From the NCBI GenBank assembly GCA_023614405.1, contig CM042684.1:474185650-474249649 (forward strand): 64,000 nt of DNA, in the 5' to 3' direction. The stretch comes from Avena insularis. Lineage: Eukaryota > Streptophyta > Magnoliopsida > Poales > Poaceae. Positions 44,544-55,833 of this stretch are shown here, in pieces. The notes beneath the pieces are model-generated. The model had not been told where the DNA came from. It saw nothing but the letters and a program-made list of their open reading frames with translations, and did not search any database. The first letter of the stretch is position 1. Every line of letters begins with the position of its first letter. The translations under genes were made by a program, and so were the position numbers.

Positions 44544-47244
44544 GTCTCCCACTTGCACTAGAGTCAATAATCTAGTTTGAAAAACTTTGCATATTGAACA
44601 CCTATGGCTTTCTGGTGTTGCATATACGCTATTGCTAGTGGTTAACATAATCTCTGGATCTGACAGTTTCAGGTCCGTGTATATTTGCATGTCTTTGCGT
44701 CTCTACGCATCACTCATTCTCAAATGAGATGGCATTGTATAGATTTGGTCCTTTGGTGAGACCTTTAGTTCGTTCGGCTCAAAATATGTTGATATTATTG
44801 TCACACAATATATCTTCATAGTATTAGCCTACTTTGAACCACACCTAGTTTGATAACAAACTACTTAACACAAATGACCTCCTTTGCTGCTACTATAGCA
44901 GTCATATACTTAGCCTTTTGTTGTAGTATCCGTCACAATGTCTCAACTTTGGAACTCATCCAAATCCATCATGGAACATCCTTTCCATTACATTGTGCCA
45001 CCCATAGTCTAAATTGAGATAAATTTAATTTGTATCTTGTGACAAAACTAGTATCAATGTAACACTTTACAATGAACTACCTTTAATTATTTGTCACTTA
45101 TACATTATATATTCTCAGTTCTTCCAAAGCTCATAAGAATATCTTTACTATCGTCCAATGATCATCTTATGGATCATTCTGGTATGTGCTCATAACATTT
45201 AGAGCATAGGACATATCTGGATATATACATATCACGGTATAATTGATCAAAATATTCATGTGATTTTACTCACCAAGTGTTGAAACACTTGAATCTTGAT
45301 ACAATCCTTTCCATGCAACAAGAACCTTTCTTGTTGTTTCCATATTGAACCCTTTCAATATCTCATATATGTATGTCTGGCATAACCATATTAGCGCCTC
45401 AATCTATCCATATAGACATTGATGCCAAATATTCCAGTTTTGCCCAAGTCTTTCATCGAAATCCTATTTTAATGAAATTCTTAACTTGTGTCAATACAAG
45501 ATACATCATTTCCAATCAACACCATGTCCTCTACATAATGTATTAGAAATATGTCTCAGCGCTCCCACTTAATTTCTTGCAAATGCAAGCATCTTCATCA
45601 TCTTCGATGAAATTAAACTCTTTTAACATTTTCATCATGGGTAAGATTCCAACTCCGCTATGCTCACTTCAACTATTGAAGTTTGCATGCCCTTTTAGCA
45701 CCCTTTGAATTAACAAAACCCTTCGGACCGTGTCATGTACACGTCCTAGGTAACCATTCTATTAGAAGAACCTTGTTTTGTTTATTCAACTGCCATATAC
45801 CAAATTATATGTAGTGGTTGCTACATTAATCCGTCAAGACTAAATATCGCTATGAAAGATCAAATCTTGTCATAGTCAACTCCTTGAACATTGCCGTAAA
45901 CTTCTTTCTGACATGTCGACTATTTCATAGATGTTAAACATCCATGTCTATTTCTTTATAGATCCAAACACGACCGATAGGCTACACGCCTTTCCGGGGG
46001 GTCTTCCAAGTTCAGAAACTTGATTTTTCGTGTATGGATACTATCACGGATTCTATGACTTCTAGTCAATTTATGGAGTCAGGGCCTATCATCGCTTCTT
46101 TGCATGCAGTCGGTTCATCATTGTCAAAAAAATAACGACTTATGTTTCAAATCTTACTATTTGATTCTTACCGACCCACATGGTTCATTAAGAACTCTAA
46201 TCTCCAAGATCACACCCTTTGTAATCCCGGGAGCCATGAGCATTGTGGCTGCCACCGGGATACTTTCCGGCACTGTGCTACTTAGCACATATAGCTAAGG
46301 TTCAACAACCTTATCAAAGTTCTATTGTCCTCCCACTTAACTTTTCACGAAAAAATCCTTCTCAAGAAACTTGACATTCCAAGCAACAAACTCTTTTGTA
46401 CTCGGTGTTATGGAGGAATTCCCAACAAATTCTTTGGGATAACCTACAAATACGTGCTTATCCGACTTTGGTTGTAAACATTTTACTTATGCATAACATA
46501 CCAAAATTTAAGAAAAGACAATTCGGGTTTTATCCCAAACCATAACTCATATGGTGTCATTTCAACGGATCACGATGGTGCTCTTTTCAGTGTAAAAGCG
46601 GTAGTCTCTAAACCTTTAATCCTTAAAACATAATGTCAGTTTTATAAATGACACCTTTGATCTTACCATGTCAAACAAGGTTTGATTTGATCTCTTGAAC
46701 ATACCATACTCCTGTGGTTTATCAGGAAATGCAAATTCATGGAACAATTCCTGCAAGCTTAGGTGTTTTGCTAAACCTGTAACTCAAATATCTTCCTTTA
46801 TGATCAAATCATAAACTCTTTTATTTTCTTGTTATAATGATTTTTCACTTCATCTTGAAAGTCTTTGAACAATTTTCAAATGTTTCATACTTCTTCCTTA
46901 TTAAGTAAATATATAGATATATTCACTCAAATTTCTGGAGAAAGCATATGAAGCCAAAAGATCCATCGTATGGATACACATAATGGACTATATACATCAA
47001 CATGCATAATATCCAATAATTTAGTCATCCGTTCCTCTTTGGCCTATGGACGGAGTTTCAATTATCTCGAGGAAAGTTTCACAAGCGTCAATTGATCAAA
47101 ATCAAAAGACTCCAAAAATCCATCAACATGGAGTTTCTTCAAGTTTACTTTCCAATATAATTCAAACAGCGATGTCACTTCATAAGTGATCTTCCAATCA
47201 TTTGTCTTACGACATTTTAGCAATAATGTTTATGGATGTGATTT
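44544..47244 (-). pseudogene. Reverse copia internal region A: degenerate pol
   Basis: The minus strand shows scattered matches only. An integrase C-terminal segment TPYELWFGIKPELSFLKFW lies near 46.5 kb. RT remains include HYVEDM, where YVDD is expected, near 45.53 kb, just after a frameshift. A polypurine-type GCAAGTGGGAGACTGAAGG precedes the LTR. Stops are frequent, and no gag is recognisable. The sequence is closely matched by 49067-50803. Confidence 0.75.
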
Positions 47245-47377
47245 ATCCAACTCTTGATTCATGAGCCTCAACATAACACCTTCGTAGCTCTGAACCCACC
47301 TTTATAGTCACCTTGTTACAGTGTGACGTTTTATGTTAATAAGATATTCTTCCGGTGTTAGCAATTAACATGATCTC
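47245..47377 (-). repeat. LTR mid-fragment left by self-insertion
   Basis: 133 bp matching the inside of L2 and L3 (ACTCTTGATxCATGAGCCTC ... GCAATTAACATGATCTC). It abuts L2 exactly at the TG end, so L2's element inserted here, inside another copy's LTR. Confidence 0.8.
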
Positions 47378-49066
47378 TGTTGGGTCCGCAGCATAGAAAA
47401 CAAAAACTTTCCTATGGTGTGAACTACACGCCAAGATCTATCTACTAGGTACAAAGCAACGGGTGGACATACATCCAACGAGAACTTACCCTCGTAGACA
47501 ACGAGCTTTGTTAACGAGTAGGAACTCATGGTTGATGTAGTCGTACACTTGTCGATCTCAAGATCGTGATGAAGTCCAGCAGGTCCGGCTCCAGCACGTC
47601 CATCAGATCCAGCTCCAGCACCACCAAGTCGAGCACCGCAAAGCAGCGGTGCATCCGTGATCGCACACACGTCCAATACCCCGACAACCTCCGTCCCTCG
47701 CTCCAGAGAAGCAGCAGAAGTAGCAACTCCTTTCCAGATAAAGCCACCGGGAACATGTATCTCGCTAATTTGAGACCATGGGGGAATAATACTAGAGGGG
47801 GAGAGAGATCCTTCACAAGGAGGTGTGTGTGAGAAGTGAGGAGAGGGGGGCCTTTTATAGGAGGAGGGGAGGGTACCCATCCTTCATGGCCGGCGCATGG
47901 GGGAGGTGACCCTTCACCTCCTCCATTCATGTGGTGGTAACCCCTCCACATTAAAATGCCCCTTCACATTCTCTTTTAAAGTCTCCACTTTAAATGCATT
48001 AAATTTCTCCAAATTTAATGCTCTCTCATTTAATAAAAATCTTTTATTATTTTTATTCAGAATTTTGTTAATTACTTTAATTAACGAACATTCACATAAA
48101 ACCCCCTGCAACATTTCAATATTACATGCAGAACCAATTTCAGCAATTTCACCCGAAACAGTTTCGGTGTCTATTGAAATAATTCTAGCGCTTTCTTAAA
48201 TATTTATCTGAAACATATTTGCTCCAAATGGTGTCGGTATTCCTTAAGTGTGTCACCCTACGGTTCGCGAATAATGCAGACATGATCGAGACCCCTCTCC
48301 GATCAATAATCAGCAGCGGGACCTGGAGATCCGTACTGACTCCTACACATTCAATGATGACTTCTGTGATCGTGAGAACCTTTAACTCTTGTAACTAAAT
48401 CCCTTTGTCTCGCGATATATTACATGTCCGAGATTCGATCATCGGTATCTCCATACCTAGTTTGATCTCGCTTTTCTCGTTCCCGTGATATAACATTCTA
48501 GTGATCACATCACTTGCTTGCAAGCTATTTCAATGTGATATCACCGAGAGGGCCCAGAGTATATCTATCCGTCATCGGGATTGACAAATTCCACTCTTGA
48601 TCCATGAGCCTCAACATAACACCTTCGTAGCACTGAACCTATCTTTATAGTCACCCTGTTACGGTGTGGCGTTTGATGTTATCAAGATACTTTTCCGGTG
48701 TTAGCAATTAACATGATCTCATGGTCTAAGGATAAAGATTACTTCATATGATGTTATAGCAATATAAACACAATGACTTGATCGTAATGCTATACTTCAG
48801 ATGAATGTTCATCACATCATTCCACCAATGTTGTGACCTCGTTATTAACAACATCCAATGTCCATGATCAGGAAACCTTGATCATCTTGTTAATCAACGA
48901 GCTAGTCTATAAGAGAGGCATAACTAGGAACCCATTTTGTTTATTAAACAGACATGTATTGATATTTCCGATCAATACAATTCTAGCATGTAAAATAAAT
49001 ATTTATCATAAACATGGAATAAGATAATAACCACTTTATTATTGCCTCTCGGGCATATTCCCTTCA
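47378..49066 (-). repeat. Reverse copia inner 3' LTR (L2)
   Basis: 1689 bp, the same length as L3. The minus strand begins TGAAGGGAATATGCCC (49066) and ends GCGGACCCAACA (47378). The sequence after its 3' end is LTR interior, not a primer site. Confidence 0.9.
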
Positions 49067-50803
49067 GTCTCCCACTTGCACTAGAGTCAATAATCTAGTT
49101 TGAAAAACTTTGCATATTGAACACCTATGGCTTTCTGGTGTTGCATATACGCTATTGCTAGTGGTTAACATAATCTCTGGATCTGACAGTTTCAGGTCCG
49201 TGTATATTTGCATGTCTTTGCGTCTCTACGCATCACTCATTCTCAAATGAGATGGCATTGTATAGATTTGGTCCTTTGGTGAGACCTTTAGTTCGTTCGG
49301 CTCAAAATATGTTGATATTATTGTCACACAATATATCTTCATAGTATTAGCCTACTTTGAACCACACCTAGTTTGATAACAAACTACTTAACACAAATGA
49401 CCTCCTTTGATAGCAGTCATATACTTAGCCTTTTGTTGTAGTATCCGTCACAATGTCTCAACTTTGGAACTCATCCAAATCCATCATGGAACATCCTTTC
49501 CATTACATTGTGCCACCCATAGTCCAAATTGAGATAAATTTAATTTGTATCTTGTGACAAAACTAGTATCAATGTAACACTTTACAATGAACTACCTTTA
49601 ACTATTTGTCACTTATACATTATATATTCTTAGTTCTTCCAAAGCTCATAAGAATATCTTCACTATTGTCCAATGATTATCTTATGAATCATTCTGGTAT
49701 ATGCTCATAACATTTAGAGCATAGGACATTCTGGATGTATACATATCATGGTATAATCAATCAAAATCTTCATGTGATTTTACTCACCAAGTGTTGAAAC
49801 ACTTGAATCTTGATACAATTCTTTCCATGCAGCAAGAACCTTTCTTGTTGTTTCTATATTGAACCCTTTCAATATCTCATATATGTATGTCTGGCACAAC
49901 CATATTTGCGCCTTAATCTATCCATATAGATATTGATGCCAAATATTCCGGGTTTGCCCAAGTCTTTCATCGAAATCTTATTTTAATGAAATTCTTAACT
50001 TGTGTCAATACAAGATACATCATTTCCAATCAACAATATGTCCTCTACATAATGTATTAGAAATATGTCTCAGTGCTCCCACTTAATTTCTTGCAAATGC
50101 AAGCATCTTCATCATCTCCGATGAATTTAAACTCTTTTAATAGTTTCATGATGGTGAAGATTCCAACTCCGCTATGCTTACTTCAACTATTGAAGTTTAC
50201 ATGCCCTTTCAGCACCCTTTGAATTAACAAACCCTTCGAACCATGTCATGTACATGTCCTAGGTTACCGTTCTATTAGAAGAACCTTGTTTTGTTTATTC
50301 AACTACCATATACCAAATTATATGTAGTGGTTGCTACATTAATCCGCCAAGACTATATATCGCTATGAAAGATCAAATCTTGTCATAGTCAACTCCTTGA
50401 ACATTGTCGTAAACTTCTTTCCGACATGTAGACTATTTCATAGATGTTAAACATCCATGTCTTATTTCTTTATAGATCCAAACACGACCGATAGGCTTCA
50501 CGCCTTTCCAGAGGGTCTTCCAAGTTCAGAAACTTGATTTCTCGTGTATGGATACTATCACGGATTCTATGACTTCTAGTCATTTTATGGAGTCAGGGCC
50601 CATCATCGCTTCTTTGCATGTAGTCGGTTCATCATTGTCAAAACAATAACGACTTGCTTATCAAATCTTACTATTTGATTCTTACCGACCCACACGGTTC
50701 TATAGGAACTCTAATCTCCGAGATCACACCTTTTGTAATCACGAGAGCCATGAGCATTGTGGCCGCCACCGGGACACTTTCCCGCGCTGCGCTACTTAGC
50801 ACA
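49067..50803 (-). pseudogene. Reverse copia internal region B: degenerate pol 3' part
   Basis: Nearly colinear with 44544-46290, sharing the same frameshift and the YVED-type change near 50.04 kb. A 10-bp gap near 49405 distinguishes it from copy A. It ends at the TATAGC microhomology where it joins the LTR stub. Confidence 0.75.
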
Positions 50804-50888
50804 TATAGCATGCAAAATAAACATTTATCATAAACATGGAATAAGATAATAACCACTTTATTATTGCCTCTCGGGCATATTCCCTTCA
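50804..50888 (-). repeat. 85-bp 5' LTR stub
   Basis: The minus strand starts TGAAGGGAATATGCCC and ends at GCATGCTATA. The junction lies at TATAGC (50804-50809), present both in the LTR (44450) and in the internal region (46289), which indicates a microhomology deletion. Confidence 0.85.
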
Positions 50889-51079
50889 TGTATAAGTGAC
50901 TTTCTCGCAGGCATCTTAGTGATTATTTAGGGGTGAACTCACCGCATGACTCCTAGAAGTGGATTCTCGTGAGACTTGTTGGTTAACATATTATTATAGA
51001 ACTCTCTCCACACAAATCATGCTGAAAGATATAGGTTGTCCTAATTATGAATAATTCTCACATGCTAGTGGTGTATCCT

Positions 51080-52506
51080 TGATGAGTGCATATTTACATC
51101 ATGTTTTATATTATTATTTTGCACTGTAGATGTAGGATCTTGGTATTTTACGGTGTTCGCGCGCACATTTATGTCTATTTTCATCAGGATCAGGACAGAT
51201 GATGGATACAATTCTTGGAGCAGTTGTATTGGGGAGAAAAGGAGTCAAAAAAACATAAATTGCTTATTTGGGAAATATCAATAACACAAGAAGAAATCCC
51301 GAAGTGATCAAGGCATACAGATGGTTTAATGACCAACTATACAGCGGGAATAAAATTCTGGCCGTATAGTTCCGGTCGTATAGTTGGCGCCGCCTCAGCC
51401 TCCTCAAATAGTTTCACCCCCGTGCAACTGGATCGGGGAGACGACATACAGAACAACCAGAAATCGCCGAAACCTCACGTCCGGAAGGCATCTGGAGGGG
51501 GAACTCGTCCACCGGGGATCCATCTTTTCCCTATGCAGATCCGGGAGGTTAAGGCATCGATTTTTATCATCAATCAATTCATCACCACCATCTCCATCCA
51601 TGTCATATACATCTTGTCTAGATCTTGTTGTAATTTCCGTACTCATTATGGATTTATACAAGTACTATTCATCTATGATAGATTCCATTATTATTACCAT
51701 GATGTTGATTGCCTCCATGTATGAGTAGATCATTAGTTCTTGGGGAGATGGAGAAACCCTAGTATGAGATTGAAATAAGATAAAGTTTATTATGATATTC
51801 ATTGCAATGACCATGTGTTAGATTGTCTTCATCTTGATGTTGAGATAAGTCGACCTCTCAATATTTTCCTCTTGTGGGGACTTGATGGAGGGAACTACTT
51901 GTTGGTAGACGGAGGTGTGTTAGCACTTACAGTGACTATAAAGCTGTTGGCACCCCTTACGTATCAACTTGGGAACCGAGAAAACTCACGGAACACTATC
52001 CATGCCATGGGATGCGTCCTACGGGATTAGGTCCCTTAATAGCGAAGTAATTCGATTAGTGTCGATTGCTGACTGTTGTGGTTATGAGGATGATGTGAGC
52101 AGTGGTTACTGCCTATTTGTCCAAATACGGAGTTTCTGCCACACATACATAGTTGAGAATTTTCATGATAATAATCTTTACCTTAGCTCTTTGCAATGCT
52201 ACTGGTGGAGCCGCTACTCCCTGAGAACGCTTTTTCCCTATTGCAGTATCAAATCTCTTTCACATACACGATACTTACTTTCAATGTTCAGTTACTTTAC
52301 TTTACTTATTGTTCTCTTATACCAAAAACCCCAAAACACCTTTTTACACAATACTCACATTTTATCTTGTTACTTAGAACTTTATTTAGCACTTCTATTG
52401 TAGTACTTAACTCAAGAGTTATTAGACTTCAGACTCCTACTCCCTGTGGGATCGATATCTTTATTTTGAAACTAGCTACAAACGATATGTGCACTTGCAG
52501 TCATCA
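51080..52506 (+). repeat. G1 5' LTR
   Basis: 1427 bp, TGATGAGTGCATATTTACAT ... GCAGTCATCA. It contains GACCAACTATACAGCGGGAA ... CGTATAGTTGG at 51331-51395, a motif that recurs, inverted, in the 3' internal region. Confidence 0.85.
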
Positions 52507-52517
52507 AGCTATTTTCG

Positions 52518-52534
52518 GGCACCGTTGTCGGGGA
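52518..52534 (+). other. G1 primer-binding site (tRNA-Asp type)
   Basis: GGCACCGTTGTCGGGGA, close to the usual GGCGCCGTTGCCGGGGA of plant Athila-like and other gypsy elements. Two transitions. Confidence 0.8.
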
Positions 52535-52617
52535 GCTAAGCGTTGTAGGTCTTTTAGTTTTTGCTAATTTATTTTTGTCTTGCTAAGTTTTGTTTTGAGT
52601 TATAGGTTTCCACCAAC

Positions 52618-53600
52618 ATGATGGAGTTTGAACATAAGGCTAGTGCTAACCCGCTCATCCACTTTGGGAAGCCCTATGATATTAATAAAAGAGACAACTC
52701 CAACGACAAGACGCGGGGGTTTGAAATAAATCCTCTACTACTTGGTATTCTACACAAGAAGCAATTCACTAGAGATGAAGAAGATCCTGATCCATATGAG
52801 CATATTGCATGTTTCAAAGATATATGTGGCACTTTCCAATTAACGGGATATACTGGTAATGAGGTAAGGGTTAAACTTTTTAGTCAGACTTTGACTAGTA
52901 TAGCTCTCTCATGGTATAGATCTCTACCCTAGAAGCCACTACTACTTGGGATAATTTAGCCTATGAGTTTCTAGCAAAATATTCTCCATTATCAAAATCT
53001 TTTGGAATCAGGCGTCTTATAATGACTTGGAGGAACCGTCCTAATGAATGACTAGTAAGAGCTTATATCAGATTTAAAGATTTAATTAATCTATGTCCTC
53101 ATCATGATTTGCCTGAATGGTATTTATTGCATATCTTTTATGGCGGTTTAATTGAACCGAATAAAATTGAACTAGACTCTTTCGTGCAAGGAGCTTTCAT
53201 GAATCTTCATATAACTAAAGCTTGGGATTTACTTAACAGAATTTGCGATCATAGAGTTTCATGGAATTTTGGTCTTGGAAGCGAAGGAGGCATAGAAATA
53301 GATTATTATTGTATTCATGACTATAATAAAAAGGGCAATGTTAAAGAATTATCTAAAGAACTTTATTTGGATTCAAATCTTGTGTTGCAAGTTGTTAAAT
53401 CTTTTACAGAACACATCAAAGCTTCAAAAGAGGGTTTGGTCAAGTATGATCCACCACCCGAACCTGAGAAGAAAAGAGAAGTTAAAGCAACATTGGCCTC
53501 CCTAGAACCAATATATGAGATACCTTTCCCTAACACTGCATAGAAGCATATTTTTGAATATGAACAGGTTAAAGCAGTATAGGAGAAGAAGGAAGAGGAA
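52618..53600 (+). pseudogene. G1 gag, broken
   Basis: Starts MMEFEHKASANPLIHFGKPY. Capsid-like features: FEINPLLLGILHKKQF, EDPDPYEHIACFKDICGTF and KLFSQTLTSIALSWYRSLP, then a stop at 52930 and a frameshift. It resumes at 53109 (LPEWYLLHIFYGGL, VQGAFMNLHITKAWDLLNRI). The pattern matches the retrotransposon gag family of Athila-like gypsy elements. The frame ends with stops near 53541-53580. Confidence 0.85.
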
Positions 53601-53603
53601 ATT

Positions 53604-54400
53604 ATGCCAGAAGTTGAGGAACATCTAGAAAAAATCAAAGATGAAGAGGTAACCAAGGAAGCAATTATGGCTATGGATGCACATTGTAACATAGTTGAAC
53701 TTGATGAAGAGACTATTGTATTGGTTAAAGGTAAAACAAAAGTAAAAGATGTGGGTCAGCCTATTCTTCCATGCATATTTAAGGAAACCTCGCATTATGG
53801 TTTATGTGATCTTGGCACCGAAGTTAATGTTATATCTTATGATTTCTATTTAGAAATAGAAGAAGAGATAGAATCGGCTACAATTGAAAATACTGATATG
53901 ACAATCATGTTAGCCAATAAAACTCTTATAATTCCAATGGGAGTAGTTGAAGATGCAACTGTCACAATTGGCAATAAAAACTTTCCTATCGATTTTGTAG
54001 TTGTTGACATGCCAGCTGACACTCTTTGCCCAATCATATCGGGAAGAAACTTTTTGAGTAATGTAGGTGCCAATGTTGATTTTCAAAAAGGAGATTGTGT
54101 CTCTTAAGCTTGGGAAAGTGGAAAAAGAATTCCACTTTTCCAAATTTAAAGGCAGACCTCCACAAATACAAGAAGAAGAGAAAGAGAAAACTATTGAGGA
54201 AATGGCAGCTCTCTTCTTTAGTAATCAAGAAGAAGAAACACATGAAGTCTCAAATTATGAAGAAATAGTTATGGAGGACAAGTCCCTAGAAGAACTAGAA
54301 GGTGAATTCGATTCACTTCCCATTATAGGGCCTCTAATGAGGCTTTCGAAGAGCCAGAAAAGAGAGGGGACGAAGAATTACCACCCCTAGAATTGAAGAC
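53604..54400 (+). pseudogene. G1 retropepsin-like protease and linker
   Basis: An acidic linker precedes YGLCDLGTEVNVISYDFY, where the active-site triad reads D-L-G-T at 53808-53819. PADTLCPIISGRNFL, the usual I-[IL]-G-R-x-F-L flap region, follows at about 54030. The frame breaks near 54107, and a charged linker (EEEKEKTIEEMAALFFS) leads toward RT. Confidence 0.85.
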
Positions 54401-54533
54401 TCTACCAGATAATCTAAAATACAGATTTTTAGATGATACAAATAAATTTCCTATTATTATTAGTGCTAAACTTTCAGGAGAAGAAGAAGAACTCATGAAA
54501 ATACTTAAGGAGCATCGCAAGGCCTTTGGGTAA

Positions 54534-55828
54534 TCAATGGATGATTCGAAGGGCATTAGTCCCATGATAACTGTCCGTCGAATATTCATGGAGGAAGGTG
54601 CTAAACCAGTTGCGGAATGTAATAGACGACTAAAGCCTGAAAAGAAGGAAGTGGTAAGAAAATAAATAGTACGCCTACTGGACGCAGGTATAATCAATCC
54701 TGTAAAAGAAAGTGAATGGGTAAGTCCAGTTCATTGTGTCCCTAAGAAGGGCGGTTTACTATTGTTCCTAATGAAAATAATGAATTGATACCTACTAGAA
54801 CTATTGTTGGACATAGGATGTGTATAGATTTTAGGAAATTGAATAAATAAACTAGGAAAGATGACTATCCTTTACTGTTCATAGATCAAACTTTAGATAG
54901 GTTAGCAAACCACACTCATTTTTGCTACTTGGACGGATACTCTAGTTTTTCTCAAATTGCTGTTCATCCTGATGATCAATTTAAAACAACTTTCATTAGT
55001 CCTTATGGTTTACATGCTTATCGTCGTATGCCTTTTGGTTTATGTAATGCTCCAGCTACTTTTTAAAGATGCATGACTGCTATTTTTGGAGATTTTATAG
55101 AACTAATAATGGAAGTATTTATGGATGACTTTTCTGTCTATGGAACTTCATTTACTAGTTGCTTGGATAATATCAAAAGAGTTTTGCAGCATTGCGAAGA
55201 AACCAATCTTGTTCTAAACTGGGAGATGTGCCATTTTATGGTTAAAGAAGGTATAGTCCTTGGACATAAGGTATCGGGTAAGGAAATTGAAGTGGATAGA
55301 GCTAAGGTTGAGGCAATAAAGAGAATGCCACAACCTAGGGATATAAAAGGTATAAGAAGTTTCCTAGGTCATGTGGGTTTTTATAGAAGGTTCATTAGGA
55401 ATTTCTCTGGAATATCTAAACCTTTAACTAACCTTCTACAAAAGGGATTAAGCTTTAATTTTGATGATAAATGTCTTGTGCCCTTTGATAAACTTAAATA
55501 TGTTTTATCCCATGTTCCTATCATTAAACCACCTATCTAGGATATGACTTTTGACTTAATATGTGAAGCTAGTGATGATGATGTATGAGTAACTCTGGGA
55601 CAACATATAGGTCGCAGATTTAATATTATACATCATGCTAGTAGAACTCTTAATAGTGCTCAAAAGAATTATCCTAAAGAAGAAAGGGAACTTTTTGTTG
55701 TATTCTTCTGTTGCGATAAATTTTGTTCTTATATAGTTGATGCAAAAGTAAGAGTTCATACGGTTCGTGATGGTTTAAAAGAACTCCTTGAGAGGAAAAA
55801 TCATAAGCCAAGACTAATCCGTTGGATC
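54534..55828 (+). pseudogene. G1 reverse transcriptase-RNase H, broken
   Basis: RT motifs in order: AGIINPVKESEWVSPVHCVP (54.69 kb), CIDFRKLNK (54.82), SSFSQIAVHPDDQFKTTF (54.94), YRRMPFGLCNAPATF (55.03) and VFMDDFSVYG (55.12). Then VLGHKVSGKEIEVD and FLGHVGFYRRFIRNFS. The RNase H part has CEASDDDV and ASRTLNSAQKNYP, ending at the solo LTR near HKPRLIRWIL. Stops replace residues at about 54663, 54850, 55066, 55540 and 55586. RT and RNase H copy the genomic RNA. Confidence 0.9.
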
Positions 55829-55833
55829 CTTTT

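Larger units (their letters stand above)
42855..50888 (-). mobile_element. Composite, degenerate BARE/Angela-like copia element, reverse orientation (TSD TGTAT)
   Basis: TGTAT lies at 42850-42854 and 50889-50893. In minus-strand order: first 85 bp of a 5' LTR (50888-50804); 3' part of an internal region (50803-49067); a full LTR (49066-47378); an LTR mid-fragment (47377-47245); a longer internal 3' part (47244-44544); a full LTR (44543-42855). A second element inserted into the first one's 5' LTR, followed by two deletions, explains this order. The internal parts lack gag and are full of stops. The element lies inside the G0 gypsy LTR. Confidence 0.85.
41871..51079 (+). mobile_element. Older Ty3-gypsy LTR (G0), split by a reverse copia element and then by G1
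   Basis: Begins TGATGAGTCCATTTTAAGC at 41871. Visible parts are 41871-42854 and 50894-51079 (with the TGTAT duplication). It shares TTGGTATTTTACGGTG, AGATCTTGTTGTAAT and TTCTTGGGGAGATGGAGAAACCC with the G1 LTR at 51080, so both are of one lineage. It cuts the LINE ORF1. Its remaining part would lie beyond G1, outside the window, so the TSD cannot be checked. Confidence 0.7.

Noticed and set aside
47566..47951. Overlapping ORFs in copia LTRs (also 21382-21657, 30969-31424, 43305-43496)
   Set aside because: They recur at the same place in each LTR copy on both strands and span the TATA box and leader.
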